Shown here: positions 32,957 through 41,945 of the stretch, in pieces | Layout: every line of letters begins with the position of its first letter | Numbering within the stretch: position 1 is the first letter of the stretch | DNA from: Muribaculaceae bacterium | GTDB lineage: Bacteria; Bacteroidota; Bacteroidia; Bacteroidales; Muribaculaceae | Direction: 5' to 3' | Length of the DNA: 46,579 nt | Assembly: GCA_017619355.1 (NCBI GenBank) | Contig: JAFZSO010000011.1 | Span: 1-46,579, forward strand | Translations under genes and position numbers: made by a program | Notes under the pieces: model-generated | What the model saw: the letters and a program-made list of their open reading frames with translations, nothing else | What the model was told of the DNA's origin: nothing | Database searches by the model: none

Positions 32957-35107
32957 ATGGACAAATTTTATAAAGCCATCTTATTGATGGTTCTACTCCC
33001 TGTGTCCCTTTTTGCACAGGAAAACAATGACTCGGTGAGCATTGATTCCATCGCTGACTATTGGGACAAAGTGCTCGAACTGAACGAAATCGTGGTGGTC
33101 GGACATCGAACGGTGCTCAAACAAGAACCCGACCGCATCGTTTATCTCACCAAGAATGATGCTTTTATCAAAGGGATGAACGGCATAGAGGTGCTTGACC
33201 GCATTCCTCGCGTAACCGTCGAGGGCGATGCCGTAACCGTTGCCGGAAAGTCGTCAGTGCGCTACATCGTCGATGGTCGTCTGTTGGAGATGCCTGACGA
33301 TGCCATTGCCATGCAGCTGAAGAACCTTCAAGCATCAAGAATCGAGAAAATCGAAGTGCTCACCACTCCACCTGCTAAATATGCCGCTGGAACCAATGTG
33401 GCATTCATCAGTATCACCACACACAACGAATCGCTCGGCACAAAGGGAAATGTGTGGGGGCGAGGCATCGCCCGTGAGGATTTCAGCTACATACTGGGCG
33501 GCAATCTGTCGCACACCACTCGTAAAGTGGAACTCTCGGCTGATGCCAGTTGGAGCAACAACAAAGGCATCAACGACCTTGACCGCACTTTCACCTTCAG
33601 CGACCATGAAAAGACATCGAACCGAAACACACATTTTACCAACCGAGATTTTGGTGTGAACGGACTTTTCAAGTACAAGTTCACCGAACGCCTTTGTGCT
33701 GGTATCATCGCCAATTATAGTTCCACTCGGTTAAACAGTAAGCTGAATGACATTACCAATGACAATGGCAACATCTTCAGCTCCTACAATCATTCGCCGT
33801 CTCGCCCGAACAATGCGCTCACATTGACGACATTTGCCGATTGGCGACTCGATGACATGGGAAAGATGTTGAGCATTACCTACAACTGGTTCAACAAATC
33901 AACCAAGTCGTTCTCCGATGTTACCACGACATGGAATAACGGCTCATCGCACTTGACCAATGACGGGCATAACAAATACCACATTCACTCCGTCAAATTG
34001 GATGCCACATTGCCGTTCAAGGTGTTCAAGATGGAAACAGGAGTGGCTTACACCAACATTGGCAACAAAACGGCATTGACTGCCGGAACTTACGATGCCA
34101 CACAGTGGATTTTCGACCCTTCTCAAAGCAACGCCTTTGACTATGACGAGAATACCACAGCCGTCTATGTCAGTGCCGAAAAGAGTTTCAGCAACTCTAT
34201 GTTTGGCAAGATTGGACTGCGTTACGAGCATACCGATGTGAAAGGTCTTCAGTCAATCGGTGACGAAAAACATAATAACAGTTACGGCTATTTGTTCCCT
34301 TCATTGAATTTGAGTTGGAACAATCAAAGTGTAGGACATTTTTCCTTGTCCTATTCAATGGGGATAACCCGACCCAACTTTGGCGACCTTAATCCGTTTC
34401 GTTACTTTACCACCACGAGCGACTATGTGTCGGGAAATCCCGACCTCAAACCGAGCATTGCCCACAATGCCGAACTCAGTTACAGTTTCAAAGGCATCTA
34501 TGCCGTACTGTATAACTCCTACAACCGCAACGCTATTGGCTATGTAACACGATTCAATGCAGACGGCTCTCAATTTTCAATACCGGAGAATTGCATCGAC
34601 AACAACAAAGTGGGCCTCTACGCCTCTTATTACCGCTCAATCTTTGACTGGTGGAATGTGAACATAGGAAGCGAGGTTTTCAACACTTATGCCAAATCGA
34701 AGATTCCCGATTTCAAGGAACATGACGACAGCAGTTGGAGCGGCAAACTGGAACTCAGCACCTCGTGGATGCTCAACCGACCCAAGACACTTATCTTCAA
34801 TGTGCGTTTCAGTCATTATTTCCCTTATCATGAGCGTATGGTTCGTTACGAGGCGATGTCGCTGATAGGTTTTGAATTGCGATATACGTTCCTCAACAAC
34901 CGCCTGACGCTTTCTGCGACAGTGAGCGACCCATTCGGATGGAATATCACAAAATCAAAGGCTTTGTATAACGATTACAGTGTCTATACCCGCAACAACA
35001 TCCACAGCCACGCTGTTTCACTTCGCATCTCATACGCCTTCGGAGGCAGAATTGTGAACAATGTCTATCGCGACACCAAAGAGCGGGAATCCAACCGCAC
35101 CTATTGA
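32957..35107 (+). CDS. TonB-dependent receptor-like outer-membrane beta-barrel (716 aa)
   Basis: Signal peptide (MDKFYKAILLMVLLPVSLFA), a plug domain (VVVGHRTVLKQEPDRIVYLT, LDRIPRVTVEGDAVTVAGKS, IEKIEVLTTPPAKYAAGTNV) and an outer-membrane barrel of the OMP_b-brl_3 type to the C-terminus, ending in a beta strand SLRISYAFGGRIV. It lacks the N-terminal carboxypeptidase-like domain found in many relatives and has no SusD partner. Last gene of the ECF operon, 17 bases after the previous stop, so it is probably the target or sensor of the sigma system. Confidence 0.88.
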   Translation: MDKFYKAILLMVLLPVSLFAQENNDSVSIDSIADYWDKVLELNEIVVVGHRTVLKQEPDRIVYLTKNDAFIKGMNGIEVLDRIPRVTVEGDAVTVAGKSSVRYIVDGRLLEMPDDAIAMQLKNLQASRIEKIEVLTTPPAKYAAGTNVAFISITTHNESLGTKGNVWGRGIAREDFSYILGGNLSHTTRKVELSADASWSNNKGINDLDRTFTFSDHEKTSNRNTHFTNRDFGVNGLFKYKFTERLCAGIIANYSSTRLNSKLNDITNDNGNIFSSYNHSPSRPNNALTLTTFADWRLDDMGKMLSITYNWFNKSTKSFSDVTTTWNNGSSHLTNDGHNKYHIHSVKLDATLPFKVFKMETGVAYTNIGNKTALTAGTYDATQWIFDPSQSNAFDYDENTTAVYVSAEKSFSNSMFGKIGLRYEHTDVKGLQSIGDEKHNNSYGYLFPSLNLSWNNQSVGHFSLSYSMGITRPNFGDLNPFRYFTTTSDYVSGNPDLKPSIAHNAELSYSFKGIYAVLYNSYNRNAIGYVTRFNADGSQFSIPENCIDNNKVGLYASYYRSIFDWWNVNIGSEVFNTYAKSKIPDFKEHDDSSWSGKLELSTSWMLNRPKTLIFNVRFSHYFPYHERMVRYEAMSLIGFELRYTFLNNRLTLSATVSDPFGWNITKSKALYNDYSVYTRNNIHSHAVSLRISYAFGGRIVNNVYRDTKERESNRTY

Positions 35108-35131
35108 ACCTGCTTCATTCATCAATAGCTT

Positions 35132-35166
35132 GCAAGGGGTGAACATGGGAATAGTTTGCCCCTTGC
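35132..35166. terminator. Bidirectional terminator between the TonB-receptor and RluA genes
   Basis: GCAAGGGG (35132-35139) pairs with CCCCTTGC (35159-35166), loop of 19 bases, followed on plus by TCTTCTT. Lies between two convergent genes. Confidence 0.7.
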
Positions 35167-35211
35167 GTCTTCTTAAAACACACCACAATATTTATTGAAT
35201 GCCAGTCGATT

Positions 35212-36846
35212 CTAATAGGGAGCGGGGGCGGTGATGGTGAGGAGGTGGAGGGTGATGGGGTGTGTGAACGAGAGTTGCTCGGCATGAAGCATGAGTCGCC
35301 CATCGGTGCCGTTGCCGTAGAGGGCATCGCCCACAATGGGAGCATTCAGGCCACGACTGTGGGCTGCATGCACACGTAGCTGGTGAGTGCGGCCTGTGAA
35401 TGGATAGAAGCGCACCTTGGTCTGCCCCTCCTTACGCTCCAACACCTCATAGCGGGTGACAGCCTCCTTGCCATGCACTTCATCAACAAGCTGGAAGGGG
35501 CGATGGTTGAGGTCGGGGCGCAACGGCAGACTGATAGTACCACAATCTTGTTTCACATTGCCCTCGAGCCATGCCACATAGCATTTCTTGACTCTGCGGG
35601 CGGCAAAAAGTTGCTGCAAGGTTGTGCACATTTCCATGGATTTGGCCAGCAACAGCACGCCCGAAGTGGCCATATCGAGGCGATGCACCACATGAAGCAG
35701 CATGCCCGGCCGCTCACGCATGAGCAGTTGCGGCAGCGAATCAACATCGAGTTTTCCAGGAGCAGAGAGCACACCTGCGGGCTTGTTGACCGCCAAGAGC
35801 CACTCGTCTTCATAGAGTACCTCGATGGGTACATCAGGAGATTCCTCAAGCGGATTAGGTTCCACATCGAGCCCCTGCAACATAAAGCTGAGAATGGGCT
35901 TGCACTTACTGCTGCAGGCGGGATAGTAGTGGCCATGATGGCGCACCTCACCCACGGGCGAATCGCCATACCAGAACTCTGCCATGCACAAAGGCTTCAA
36001 ACCTTGCATATAGGCATATTGCAGCAGTCGAGGCGCACAGCACTCCCCTGCCCCCGACGGCGGCAACACAGCTTCGTCATAATAGCGGTTAAACACCTCC
36101 ATCAGGTCGAGCCGTTCGCCACGGGCATTCTGCACCACAAAGAGCCTGAAAATACGCTCCTGCAGTGCCTCGCTCATGGCCTTGCGCTTTTGCTTGAGTT
36201 CATTGATGTGGCATAGCCTGTCATCAAGTTTTTGTTGAATATCCAGTATCTCTGCCTCCCACCGGCGGCGCATGCGCTTGAGTTCGGCCTTCTGGAACTG
36301 GCTCTCGGCAATGAGACGCTGCTGCTCTGCCGGAGCAAGTGTGCCATGCTGTCGTGCGTCATCGCGCTTTTGCTTATCACGAGCCATTACTTCACGATAT
36401 GCAGCAAGTTCGGCATCGCGCTGGCGCTCCTCCTGCTGCAGGCAAGAATGCAGATGATGCAACTGCTCGTTAGCTTCCAGGGCGGCAATTTCATGATTGA
36501 TAGCCGTAATCTCGGCCTCGCCGCGCTTGAACTCGCCATCGGGCTGCAGCAGGTCATAGACCGGTGGCACGAAATAGCTGTGCTGCACGGCTCCCGCCAG
36601 ATTGCCCGAAAAAGCCGCGAGAAAACCCAATTCGCCTGCAGTATCCCGCACCACCAGCACACCCAGCATCTTGCCCTGACGCAGTTCGGGCTGCCATTCG
36701 GCACGGACATCAACATATTGCAACACCTGTGCAGCAGCAGCCTCGCAAAGCGGGTGCGGCACATAGTGGAACGGATAAGTGAAACGCTCAGGCAAACTGA
36801 TGCCCGACACAACGGCAGCAAATCTATGTAACTTCTCACATGCCAT
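35212..36846 (-). CDS. RluA-family pseudouridine synthase with long N-terminal extension (544 aa)
   Basis: The C-terminal 210 residues are the RluA catalytic domain: YEDEWLLAVNKPAGVLSAPG, VHRLDMATSGVLLLAKS (R-L-D with catalytic Asp), TGRTHQLRVHAAH and IVGDALYG. The first 330 residues are a Bacteroidales-specific extension with a coiled coil (about 110-220) and a Cys-bearing segment YYPACSSKCKPIL near 305-317. It modifies uridines in rRNA or tRNA; the target site cannot be told. A TAATTTTG box at 36863..36856 would give an almost leaderless mRNA. Confidence 0.9.
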   Translation of the reverse strand: MACEKLHRFAAVVSGISLPERFTYPFHYVPHPLCEAAAAQVLQYVDVRAEWQPELRQGKMLGVLVVRDTAGELGFLAAFSGNLAGAVQHSYFVPPVYDLLQPDGEFKRGEAEITAINHEIAALEANEQLHHLHSCLQQEERQRDAELAAYREVMARDKQKRDDARQHGTLAPAEQQRLIAESQFQKAELKRMRRRWEAEILDIQQKLDDRLCHINELKQKRKAMSEALQERIFRLFVVQNARGERLDLMEVFNRYYDEAVLPPSGAGECCAPRLLQYAYMQGLKPLCMAEFWYGDSPVGEVRHHGHYYPACSSKCKPILSFMLQGLDVEPNPLEESPDVPIEVLYEDEWLLAVNKPAGVLSAPGKLDVDSLPQLLMRERPGMLLHVVHRLDMATSGVLLLAKSMEMCTTLQQLFAARRVKKCYVAWLEGNVKQDCGTISLPLRPDLNHRPFQLVDEVHGKEAVTRYEVLERKEGQTKVRFYPFTGRTHQLRVHAAHSRGLNAPIVGDALYGNGTDGRLMLHAEQLSFTHPITLHLLTITAPAPY

Positions 36847-36889
36847 ATCTTATCACAAAATTAGTGGTTGTGAAACAAAAAATCAAGAA

Positions 36890-36920
36890 TTTGCGAAGAG
36901 AAAAATAATTATTATCTTTG
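36890..36920 (+). promoter_or_regulatory. Promoter of the 136-aa membrane protein and xth
   Basis: TTTG at 36890-36893, 19 bases, TATCTTTG at 36913-36920, about 65 bases before the ATG at 36985. Confidence 0.75.
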
Positions 36921-36984
36921 CAAATCGGTAACACCCTGAGTGGTATCCTAACTTTTGACTATCAATCAACAAAATAGAACTACT

Positions 36985-37395
36985 ATGAACAACGATTACA
37001 AGAAATTGAGAAAACGCGCGCTGATGTGCGACATCATCAGCCTTGTGGTGGCACTGACGGTGCTCTTCTTCGGCTCTCGCGACGAGCTCCAGGAATGGGT
37101 GCTCATCGTTGGCCTTATTGTGGCAGTGATTTTCCTGCTTGCCGCTGTGGTGCTCTCGATCAAGGCCCGCAAACTGGAACGCAAGGCATTTGCCGCCGAG
37201 AACCGCCGTCTTGAGGAACTTGCAGCACGCGGCATGACCCAAGACGAGGTAGAAGACTTCGGCGAGCCCGAAGAACTTGCTGAAAATGCAGCCGAAGAAT
37301 TGGAAGCCGCCGCCGAGCCTGAAGAACCCAGCGAGGAAGAACCTGCCGAGATCAAGACCGAGGAAGAGTCCACTCCCGACGAAAAAGCCGAATAA
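36985..37395 (+). CDS. Two-helix membrane protein with acidic C-terminal tail (136 aa)
   Basis: Two hydrophobic segments at about 15-30 and 38-60, joined by a short charged turn (SRDELQEW), then a coiled coil (ARKLERKAFAAENRRLEEL) and a long Glu/Pro/Ala-rich acidic tail. N- and C-termini are likely cytoplasmic. No family recognised. Start at 36985 (MNNDYKKLRKRALMC); an upstream in-frame ATG at 36955 is less likely. xth starts five bases after its stop, so they are co-transcribed. Confidence 0.7.
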   Translation: MNNDYKKLRKRALMCDIISLVVALTVLFFGSRDELQEWVLIVGLIVAVIFLLAAVVLSIKARKLERKAFAAENRRLEELAARGMTQDEVEDFGEPEELAENAAEELEAAAEPEEPSEEEPAEIKTEEESTPDEKAE

Positions 37396-37400
37396 CCATC

Positions 37401-38162
37401 ATGGCACTAAAATTCATTTCTTGGAATGTGAATGGCCTGCGCGCAGTGGCAGGCAAAGGTTTCAAGGAAATCTTCGAGCAACTTGATGCCGACTTCTTCA
37501 GTCTGCAAGAGACCAAGATGCAGGAGGGGCAGATTGATATGGAGTTCCCCGGCTACCAGTCGTTCTGGAACTATGCCGACAAGAAGGGCTATAGCGGCAC
37601 GGCCGTCTTCACCCGCCACACGCCCCTGAATGTGACTTACGGCATGGGCATCGATGAGCACGACCACGAGGGCCGCATCATCACGCTCGAAATGGAGAAG
37701 TTCTATCTCGTCACCGTCTATACACCCAACAGTCAGGACGGTCTGCGCCGCCTCGACTACCGCATGAAGTGGGAGGACGATTTCCGTGCCTATCTGCTGA
37801 AACTCGATGAAAGCAAGCCTGTGATTGTGTGCGGCGACCTGAATGTGGCGCACGAAGAGATTGACCTGAAGAATCCCAAGACCAACCGAAAGAACGCCGG
37901 CTTTACCGACGAGGAGCGTGCCAAGATGACTACGCTGCTCAATGCGGGGTTCACCGACACCTTCCGCCACTTCTACCCCGACATGGAGGGCATCTACTCG
38001 TGGTGGAGCTACCGCTTCAAGGCGCGCGAGAAGAACGCCGGCTGGCGCATCGACTATTACCTGACCTCGAAAACCATCGACGCAAACCTCATCGACGCAA
38101 AAATCCACACCGAAATCTACGGCAGCGACCACTGCCCCGTAGAACTCACCCTTGACATCTAG
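37401..38162 (+). CDS. xth: Exodeoxyribonuclease III
   Basis: Exonuclease/AP endonuclease of base excision repair. All EEP-fold motifs are present: FISWNVNGLRAV near the start, LQETKMQ with the metal Glu, GDLNVAHEEIDLKNPK with the Asp/Asn pair, NAGFTDEER, YSWWSYR and a final GSDHCPVEL with the catalytic Asp-His. Length (253) is normal. Co-transcribed with the small membrane protein upstream; the perfect stem-loop at 38208-38242 ends the unit. Confidence 0.95.
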   Translation: MALKFISWNVNGLRAVAGKGFKEIFEQLDADFFSLQETKMQEGQIDMEFPGYQSFWNYADKKGYSGTAVFTRHTPLNVTYGMGIDEHDHEGRIITLEMEKFYLVTVYTPNSQDGLRRLDYRMKWEDDFRAYLLKLDESKPVIVCGDLNVAHEEIDLKNPKTNRKNAGFTDEERAKMTTLLNAGFTDTFRHFYPDMEGIYSWWSYRFKAREKNAGWRIDYYLTSKTIDANLIDAKIHTEIYGSDHCPVELTLDI

Positions 38163-38207
38163 AATAACAATCTAAGATTTCCCCACTAAACTCTAAACCA
38201 TAAACCT

Positions 38208-38242
38208 CAAGCATCTAAAGTTCCCAAAACTTTAGATGCTTG
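38208..38242. terminator. Perfect 15-bp stem terminator between xth and the GNAT gene
   Basis: CAAGCATCTAAAGTT (38208-38222), 5-nt loop, AACTTTAGATGCTTG (38228-38242). It lies between convergent genes and overlaps the GNAT stop region, so it can serve both strands, though T runs are short. Confidence 0.8.
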
Positions 38243-38243
38243 A

Positions 38244-38774
38244 CTATAATATGTGCTCGAAAGCGATGCGGGGGCCATCGGGGAGCACCACATTGCCACA
38301 GCGCGTGAAGCCCAGTTTGGGCAGAATGTGCAGCATCTGCACATTGTCGTTATTGGTGTCGATGCGCATGCTCTCGCATCCGTCATCGCGCGACTCCTCC
38401 ATGAGCAACTGCAAGAAGCGCGAGGCCATGCCTCGATTGGCGAAGTCGGGGTCGATGCCTATGCGGTGCACCACCGAGTAGCGGCAATGCGCCGAGTCGC
38501 TGCCGGTGAGCCACGCGCCCTCGATAGTGTCGTAGCACGGCTCGCCTGAATAGATGAGGGCACAATAGCCCACCACCCTTCCGTCGAGCACCAGCACGCG
38601 CCCTATTTCCTGCTGCACATCAGCGGCAATCACCGCGGGGTTAGGATAGCCCTGTTGCCACTGGTTGCGGCCCTGCTGGCGCATGAGTTCCTGCTGGCGG
38701 CTGATGATGCTCCACACCACCTCCTTGTCGGCAGCTGTAGCCATGCGGCTGAGCAGTTGTCGGTCATTCATCAT
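38244..38774 (-). CDS. GNAT-family N-acetyltransferase (176 aa)
   Basis: GNAT fold: VLVLDGRVVGYCALIYSGEP (beta4), HRIGIDPDFANRGMASRFL with the acetyl-CoA loop R-G-x-A/G, and SMRIDTNNDNVQMLHILPKL with a G-F-TRCG end. Acceptor unknown. The upstream DUF2007 gene stops ten bases before its start, so the two form an operon. Confidence 0.88.
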   Translation of the reverse strand: MMNDRQLLSRMATAADKEVVWSIISRQQELMRQQGRNQWQQGYPNPAVIAADVQQEIGRVLVLDGRVVGYCALIYSGEPCYDTIEGAWLTGSDSAHCRYSVVHRIGIDPDFANRGMASRFLQLLMEESRDDGCESMRIDTNNDNVQMLHILPKLGFTRCGNVVLPDGPRIAFEHIL

Positions 38775-38784
38775 TCTTGAAGTA

Positions 38785-39078
38785 TTAAAATGAGAGATCG
38801 TCGGTCATGACATCTTTGATGATGTCAGGGTCGATATCCTCGTCAACCACTTCAGTGGGAGGCATCGTGTCGAGAATCTCCCGGGCCTTTTCCAGATCGC
38901 AGTGGCGCACCACCACCTGCATTTGCCCCTGCTTGAATCCTTGCAGCAGGCAGTTGGCGGTACTGTCGCCCATCACCGAGGCGGTAATGCCATAGGCCTC
39001 AAGGGCACCTGCCACCACATTGGCCTCGAAGGCGCTATCGTAAGAAGCCAGCACGGCCACGTCGTTTTCGTTTGCCAT
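38785..39078 (-). CDS. DUF2007-family putative signal-transducing protein (97 aa)
   Basis: DUF2007 pattern: VAVLASYDSAFEANVVAGAL, ITASVMGDSTANCL, and QVVVRHCDLEKAREILDTM, a ferredoxin-like fold. Function of the family is unknown. Start at ATG 39078 (MANENDV); a longer frame to 39171 crosses the -7 box TATATTTG at 39115..39108. First gene of a two-gene unit with the GNAT. Confidence 0.85.
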   Translation of the reverse strand: MANENDVAVLASYDSAFEANVVAGALEAYGITASVMGDSTANCLLQGFKQGQMQVVVRHCDLEKAREILDTMPPTEVVDEDIDPDIIKDVMTDDLSF

Positions 39079-39181
39079 AGTCGTATGAGTTAAATTGATT
39101 TCCAATGCAAATATAGTGCAAACCGAGAGCAGAACAAAATGAGAAACGAAGTTTTTCATTTTTTTAGACAATAAACAAAAT

Positions 39182-39205
39182 CACCCGCCACAAATGCGGC
39201 GGGTG
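39182..39205 (-). terminator. Terminator after the small lipoprotein gene
   Basis: CACCCGCC and GGCGGGTG with an 8-nt loop; on minus it is followed by ATTTTGTTT. Confidence 0.8.
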
Positions 39206-39233
39206 ACTATGTTGAAAAAAATGGAGTCAAAAA

Positions 39234-39560
39234 TTATTCGGGCATGATGTTCTTCATCACTTCTTCCTGAACTTTCTCCAATTCAGCCTTCAGCTCAGCG
39301 TCGTTCTCGAGAGCATCGTTGAATTTCTTCAGCTCTTCTTCGCCTTTAGCTTTGTAGAAGTCTTCATATTCTTTCTGAACAGCCTTGAATTCTTCTTCAG
39401 CTTTCTTCAGGTCGTCCAAGCTCTTCACATTCTTCATGATCGAAATCACTTTCTCACCAGCAGCCTTAGCATCCTTGGCAACATCGCCAGTGGGGCCACT
39501 TGAACAAGCAGCTAAGCACATGCAGAAAGCTGCAACAGTCATCAACATAAATTTCTTCAT
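39234..39560 (-). CDS. Small helical lipoprotein (108 aa)
   Basis: Lipoprotein signal (MKKFMLMTVAAFCMCLAACS, Cys at residue 19), then an all-helical, Lys/Glu-rich mature part (KSLDDLKKAEEEFKAVQKEY, KFNDALENDAELKAELEKV) likely to form a coiled coil. It resembles small abundant Bacteroidales lipoproteins of unknown role. Own promoter at 39632..39601 and own terminator. Confidence 0.8.
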   Translation of the reverse strand: MKKFMLMTVAAFCMCLAACSSGPTGDVAKDAKAAGEKVISIMKNVKSLDDLKKAEEEFKAVQKEYEDFYKAKGEEELKKFNDALENDAELKAELEKVQEEVMKNIMPE

Positions 39561-39600
39561 AGTTGTAAAAATATTAAAGGGTTAATAAAAATATTTTTTG

Positions 39601-39632
39601 CAAATATAGTGCTTTTCTTCAAAAAAGACAAA
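39601..39632 (-). promoter_or_regulatory. Promoter of the small lipoprotein
   Basis: TTTG at 39632..39629, 20 bases, TATATTTG at 39608..39601. Confidence 0.75.
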
Positions 39633-39690
39633 AAAACTTGAAAAAATGTGCCTTCTTAACCATTTTTGAGATTCGGACACATCAAAATTG

Positions 39691-40734
39691 TCACTTGATG
39701 TTGCGAGCATTGAGGGCGTCCTGGTAGCGGTGTGCATTGGCCAGATGCTCGTCGTAGCTGGTGGTGAAGTTGTGGTAGCCCGAGAAGTCCTCCTTGGCGC
39801 ACATATAGGTATAATTATGTGGGGTGGAGTTCAAGATGGCATCGATGGTGGCCTTCTCCGGCAGGCGGATGGGGCCTGGGGGCAGCCCGTTCACGCGGTA
39901 GGTGTTCCACTCCGAGTTCACCTGCAGCATGTCGTGCGTGAGGCGCTTGATGGAGAAATCGCCCAAGGCATACTTCACGGTGGGGTCGGCCTGCAGACGC
40001 ATGCCGCTCTTGAAGCGGTTGATGTAGAGCCGGCCCACCTTGCCGCGCTCGTCGGCCTTGCTGGTCTCCTCCTCGGTGATGCTGGCAATGATTTCCACCT
40101 GATCGGGGGTGAGGCCCAGCTTCTCGGCCTTGGCCTTGCGCCCCTCGCTGTCCCAGAACTTCTCGTGATAGTCATACATGGTAGCGAGCAGTTTCTCGGG
40201 GCTCACATCCCAGTAGAACTCGTAGCTGTCGGGCATGAGAATGCCCACGATGTTGTTGGGGTTCTTGCCGAACTTGGCGCACAGCTTCGGATCGTTCAGA
40301 GCGCTCCAGATGCTGTCATAGCCCATCATGTAGAGCTTGCCCGCGCGCTCGGCAAATTCCTTCTTGGTGCGCACATTGTTGAAGGTGAACTTGATGCCGC
40401 TCTGGGCTCCGCTGCGCAGGCGGCGGGCTGCCTTCAGCGGCGAGTCGCCCTTGGAGATGCGGAACGCACCATGGCGATTCTCTATCTCGGCACCCGTGAG
40501 GTTGAGCAGAGTCATCACCTTGCCGGCATAGCCCTCGCCAAGTTTGGCGGTGAGCGAATCCTTGAGTGCCTCGGTAGTAGTGCCCTTGCGCAGGTAGATC
40601 ATTGCCTCCTTGTCGGCACCCGTCATCACATAGGGCATTGCCACAATGCCCAGAATCAAGGCCACTGCTGCCACTATGAGCAGCGCAACGCGGCCCTTCG
40701 ATATCTTCTTTTTGTTTTTTTTCTTCTTAGCCAT
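39691..40734 (-). CDS. mltG: Endolytic murein transglycosylase MltG
   Basis: Short cytoplasmic Lys-rich start (MAKKKKNKKKISKGR), one transmembrane helix at about 15-35, then the YceG/MltG domain. The catalytic region ASITEEETSKADERGKVG carries the Glu of the lytic transglycosylase site, followed by VGRLYINRF and MRLQADPTVKYALG. MltG cuts nascent glycan strands and sets their length. Length (347) fits. Monocistronic. Confidence 0.93.
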   Translation of the reverse strand: MAKKKKNKKKISKGRVALLIVAAVALILGIVAMPYVMTGADKEAMIYLRKGTTTEALKDSLTAKLGEGYAGKVMTLLNLTGAEIENRHGAFRISKGDSPLKAARRLRSGAQSGIKFTFNNVRTKKEFAERAGKLYMMGYDSIWSALNDPKLCAKFGKNPNNIVGILMPDSYEFYWDVSPEKLLATMYDYHEKFWDSEGRKAKAEKLGLTPDQVEIIASITEEETSKADERGKVGRLYINRFKSGMRLQADPTVKYALGDFSIKRLTHDMLQVNSEWNTYRVNGLPPGPIRLPEKATIDAILNSTPHNYTYMCAKEDFSGYHNFTTSYDEHLANAHRYQDALNARNIK

Positions 40735-40804
40735 AAATCATTGTATAAATTGTCAGGCAAATTTACACCGAAATCCACGATTTCCCAAATTCTCCCCTAT
40801 TTAA

Positions 40805-41896
40805 TTAATCCACCAGGATGTAGTTTGTACTCCGGCCACCTTCACTTGCTTTTCTTAATATTCCCTTTGAAACAAGGTCATTTATATCATTAAGAGCAGT
40901 GTCGGAGGAGCATTTCGCTATTTTTGACCACTTGCCGCTGGTCAGTTTGCCGAAGAAACCATCGAACTGCATATTCAACAGTTTCCGTTGCCTTTCGTTG
41001 AACGAGACATCGCGGTAGCGTTCCCAGAACTCGGCTTTACGCATTACCGACGATAATGTGTCGTCGGTTGAATCCAATGCTTTCTCAAAGCAGCCCAAGA
41101 ACCACAAAAGCCATTCGGTGATGTCGCCATCTCCGTGTTGTGTGCGTTCCAGCACTTCGTAATACTCCTTTTGCAATGCCTTTATCTCGGCCGATATGCT
41201 ATAAAACCTCTTGTTGCAATTCTCCGAGCGGGCCAGGAGCATATCGGTCAATGCTCTCGTTATTCTGCCATTGCCGTCATCAAACGGGTGTATCGACACA
41301 AACCACAAGTGAGCGATTGCCGCCTTCAACACGGCATCATCATCTTCGCTGTCATTCACCCAGGCAATAAAGCGTTCCATCTCGGCAGGCACGCGTTCGG
41401 CCGCCGGTGCCTGATAATGCACTTTTTCCCTGCCCATGGCACCCGAAACCACTTGCATATCGCCCATACGATACTTGCCCACATCTATGCGATATAACCC
41501 ACTCATCCCTGTTGGGAACAGCACATTATGCCAACCGAAAAGCCGGTCGTGAGTGAGTGGCTTGTCGTAGTTTTGAGTCGCATCCAGCTGCATTTCCACC
41601 ACACCGTCCACATAGCGGGAAACCGGTACAAGGCCAGCTGTTTCAATACCCAATCGGCGAGCGATCGAGGAGCGGACCTCATCAAGATTCAATCTCTCGC
41701 CCTCAATCTCTGACGAACGGACAAGTTCCAGCGACATGTTTGAAAGAACCGCCTCATCTTGGGAACCGAATCCCAACGATAACATTCTCCCCAAAACCTG
41801 CCCTTGCTTGGCACGCACGCGACCTAATTCGTTCATTATTTGTTGGCTGTCATAACGAAACAGCCACCAATTCTCGTAATCGTGTATATATCGCAT
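40805..41896 (-). CDS. Fic-family AMP-transferase with DUF4172 and HTH (363 aa)
   Basis: N-terminal DUF4172 (YIHDYENWWLFRYDSQQIMN), an inhibitory helix of the S/T-xxx-E-G type (RSSEIEGE, near residue 60), the Fic core with the full active site HPFDDGNGRITRAL near residue 202-215, and a C-terminal winged HTH (KWSKIAKCSSDTALNDINDL). Class II Fic layout: activity should be held off by the inhibitory Glu. It transfers AMP to a protein target, unknown here. Expressed from the promoter at 41945..41914, which lies at the edge of a 33-bp tandem repeat array, so the HTH may bind its own control region. Confidence 0.92.
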   Translation of the reverse strand: MRYIHDYENWWLFRYDSQQIMNELGRVRAKQGQVLGRMLSLGFGSQDEAVLSNMSLELVRSSEIEGERLNLDEVRSSIARRLGIETAGLVPVSRYVDGVVEMQLDATQNYDKPLTHDRLFGWHNVLFPTGMSGLYRIDVGKYRMGDMQVVSGAMGREKVHYQAPAAERVPAEMERFIAWVNDSEDDDAVLKAAIAHLWFVSIHPFDDGNGRITRALTDMLLARSENCNKRFYSISAEIKALQKEYYEVLERTQHGDGDITEWLLWFLGCFEKALDSTDDTLSSVMRKAEFWERYRDVSFNERQRKLLNMQFDGFFGKLTSGKWSKIAKCSSDTALNDINDLVSKGILRKASEGGRSTNYILVD

Positions 41897-41913
41897 AACT
41901 GTTGATTTTGGGG

Positions 41914-41945
41914 CAAAATTAGACTATTTTCGGCGATTAAACAAA
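41914..41945 (-). promoter_or_regulatory. fic promoter
   Basis: TTTG at 41945..41942, 20 bases, TAATTTTG at 41921..41914. The -33 box lies inside the first 33-bp repeat; the transcript leader is about 10-15 bases. Confidence 0.78.
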
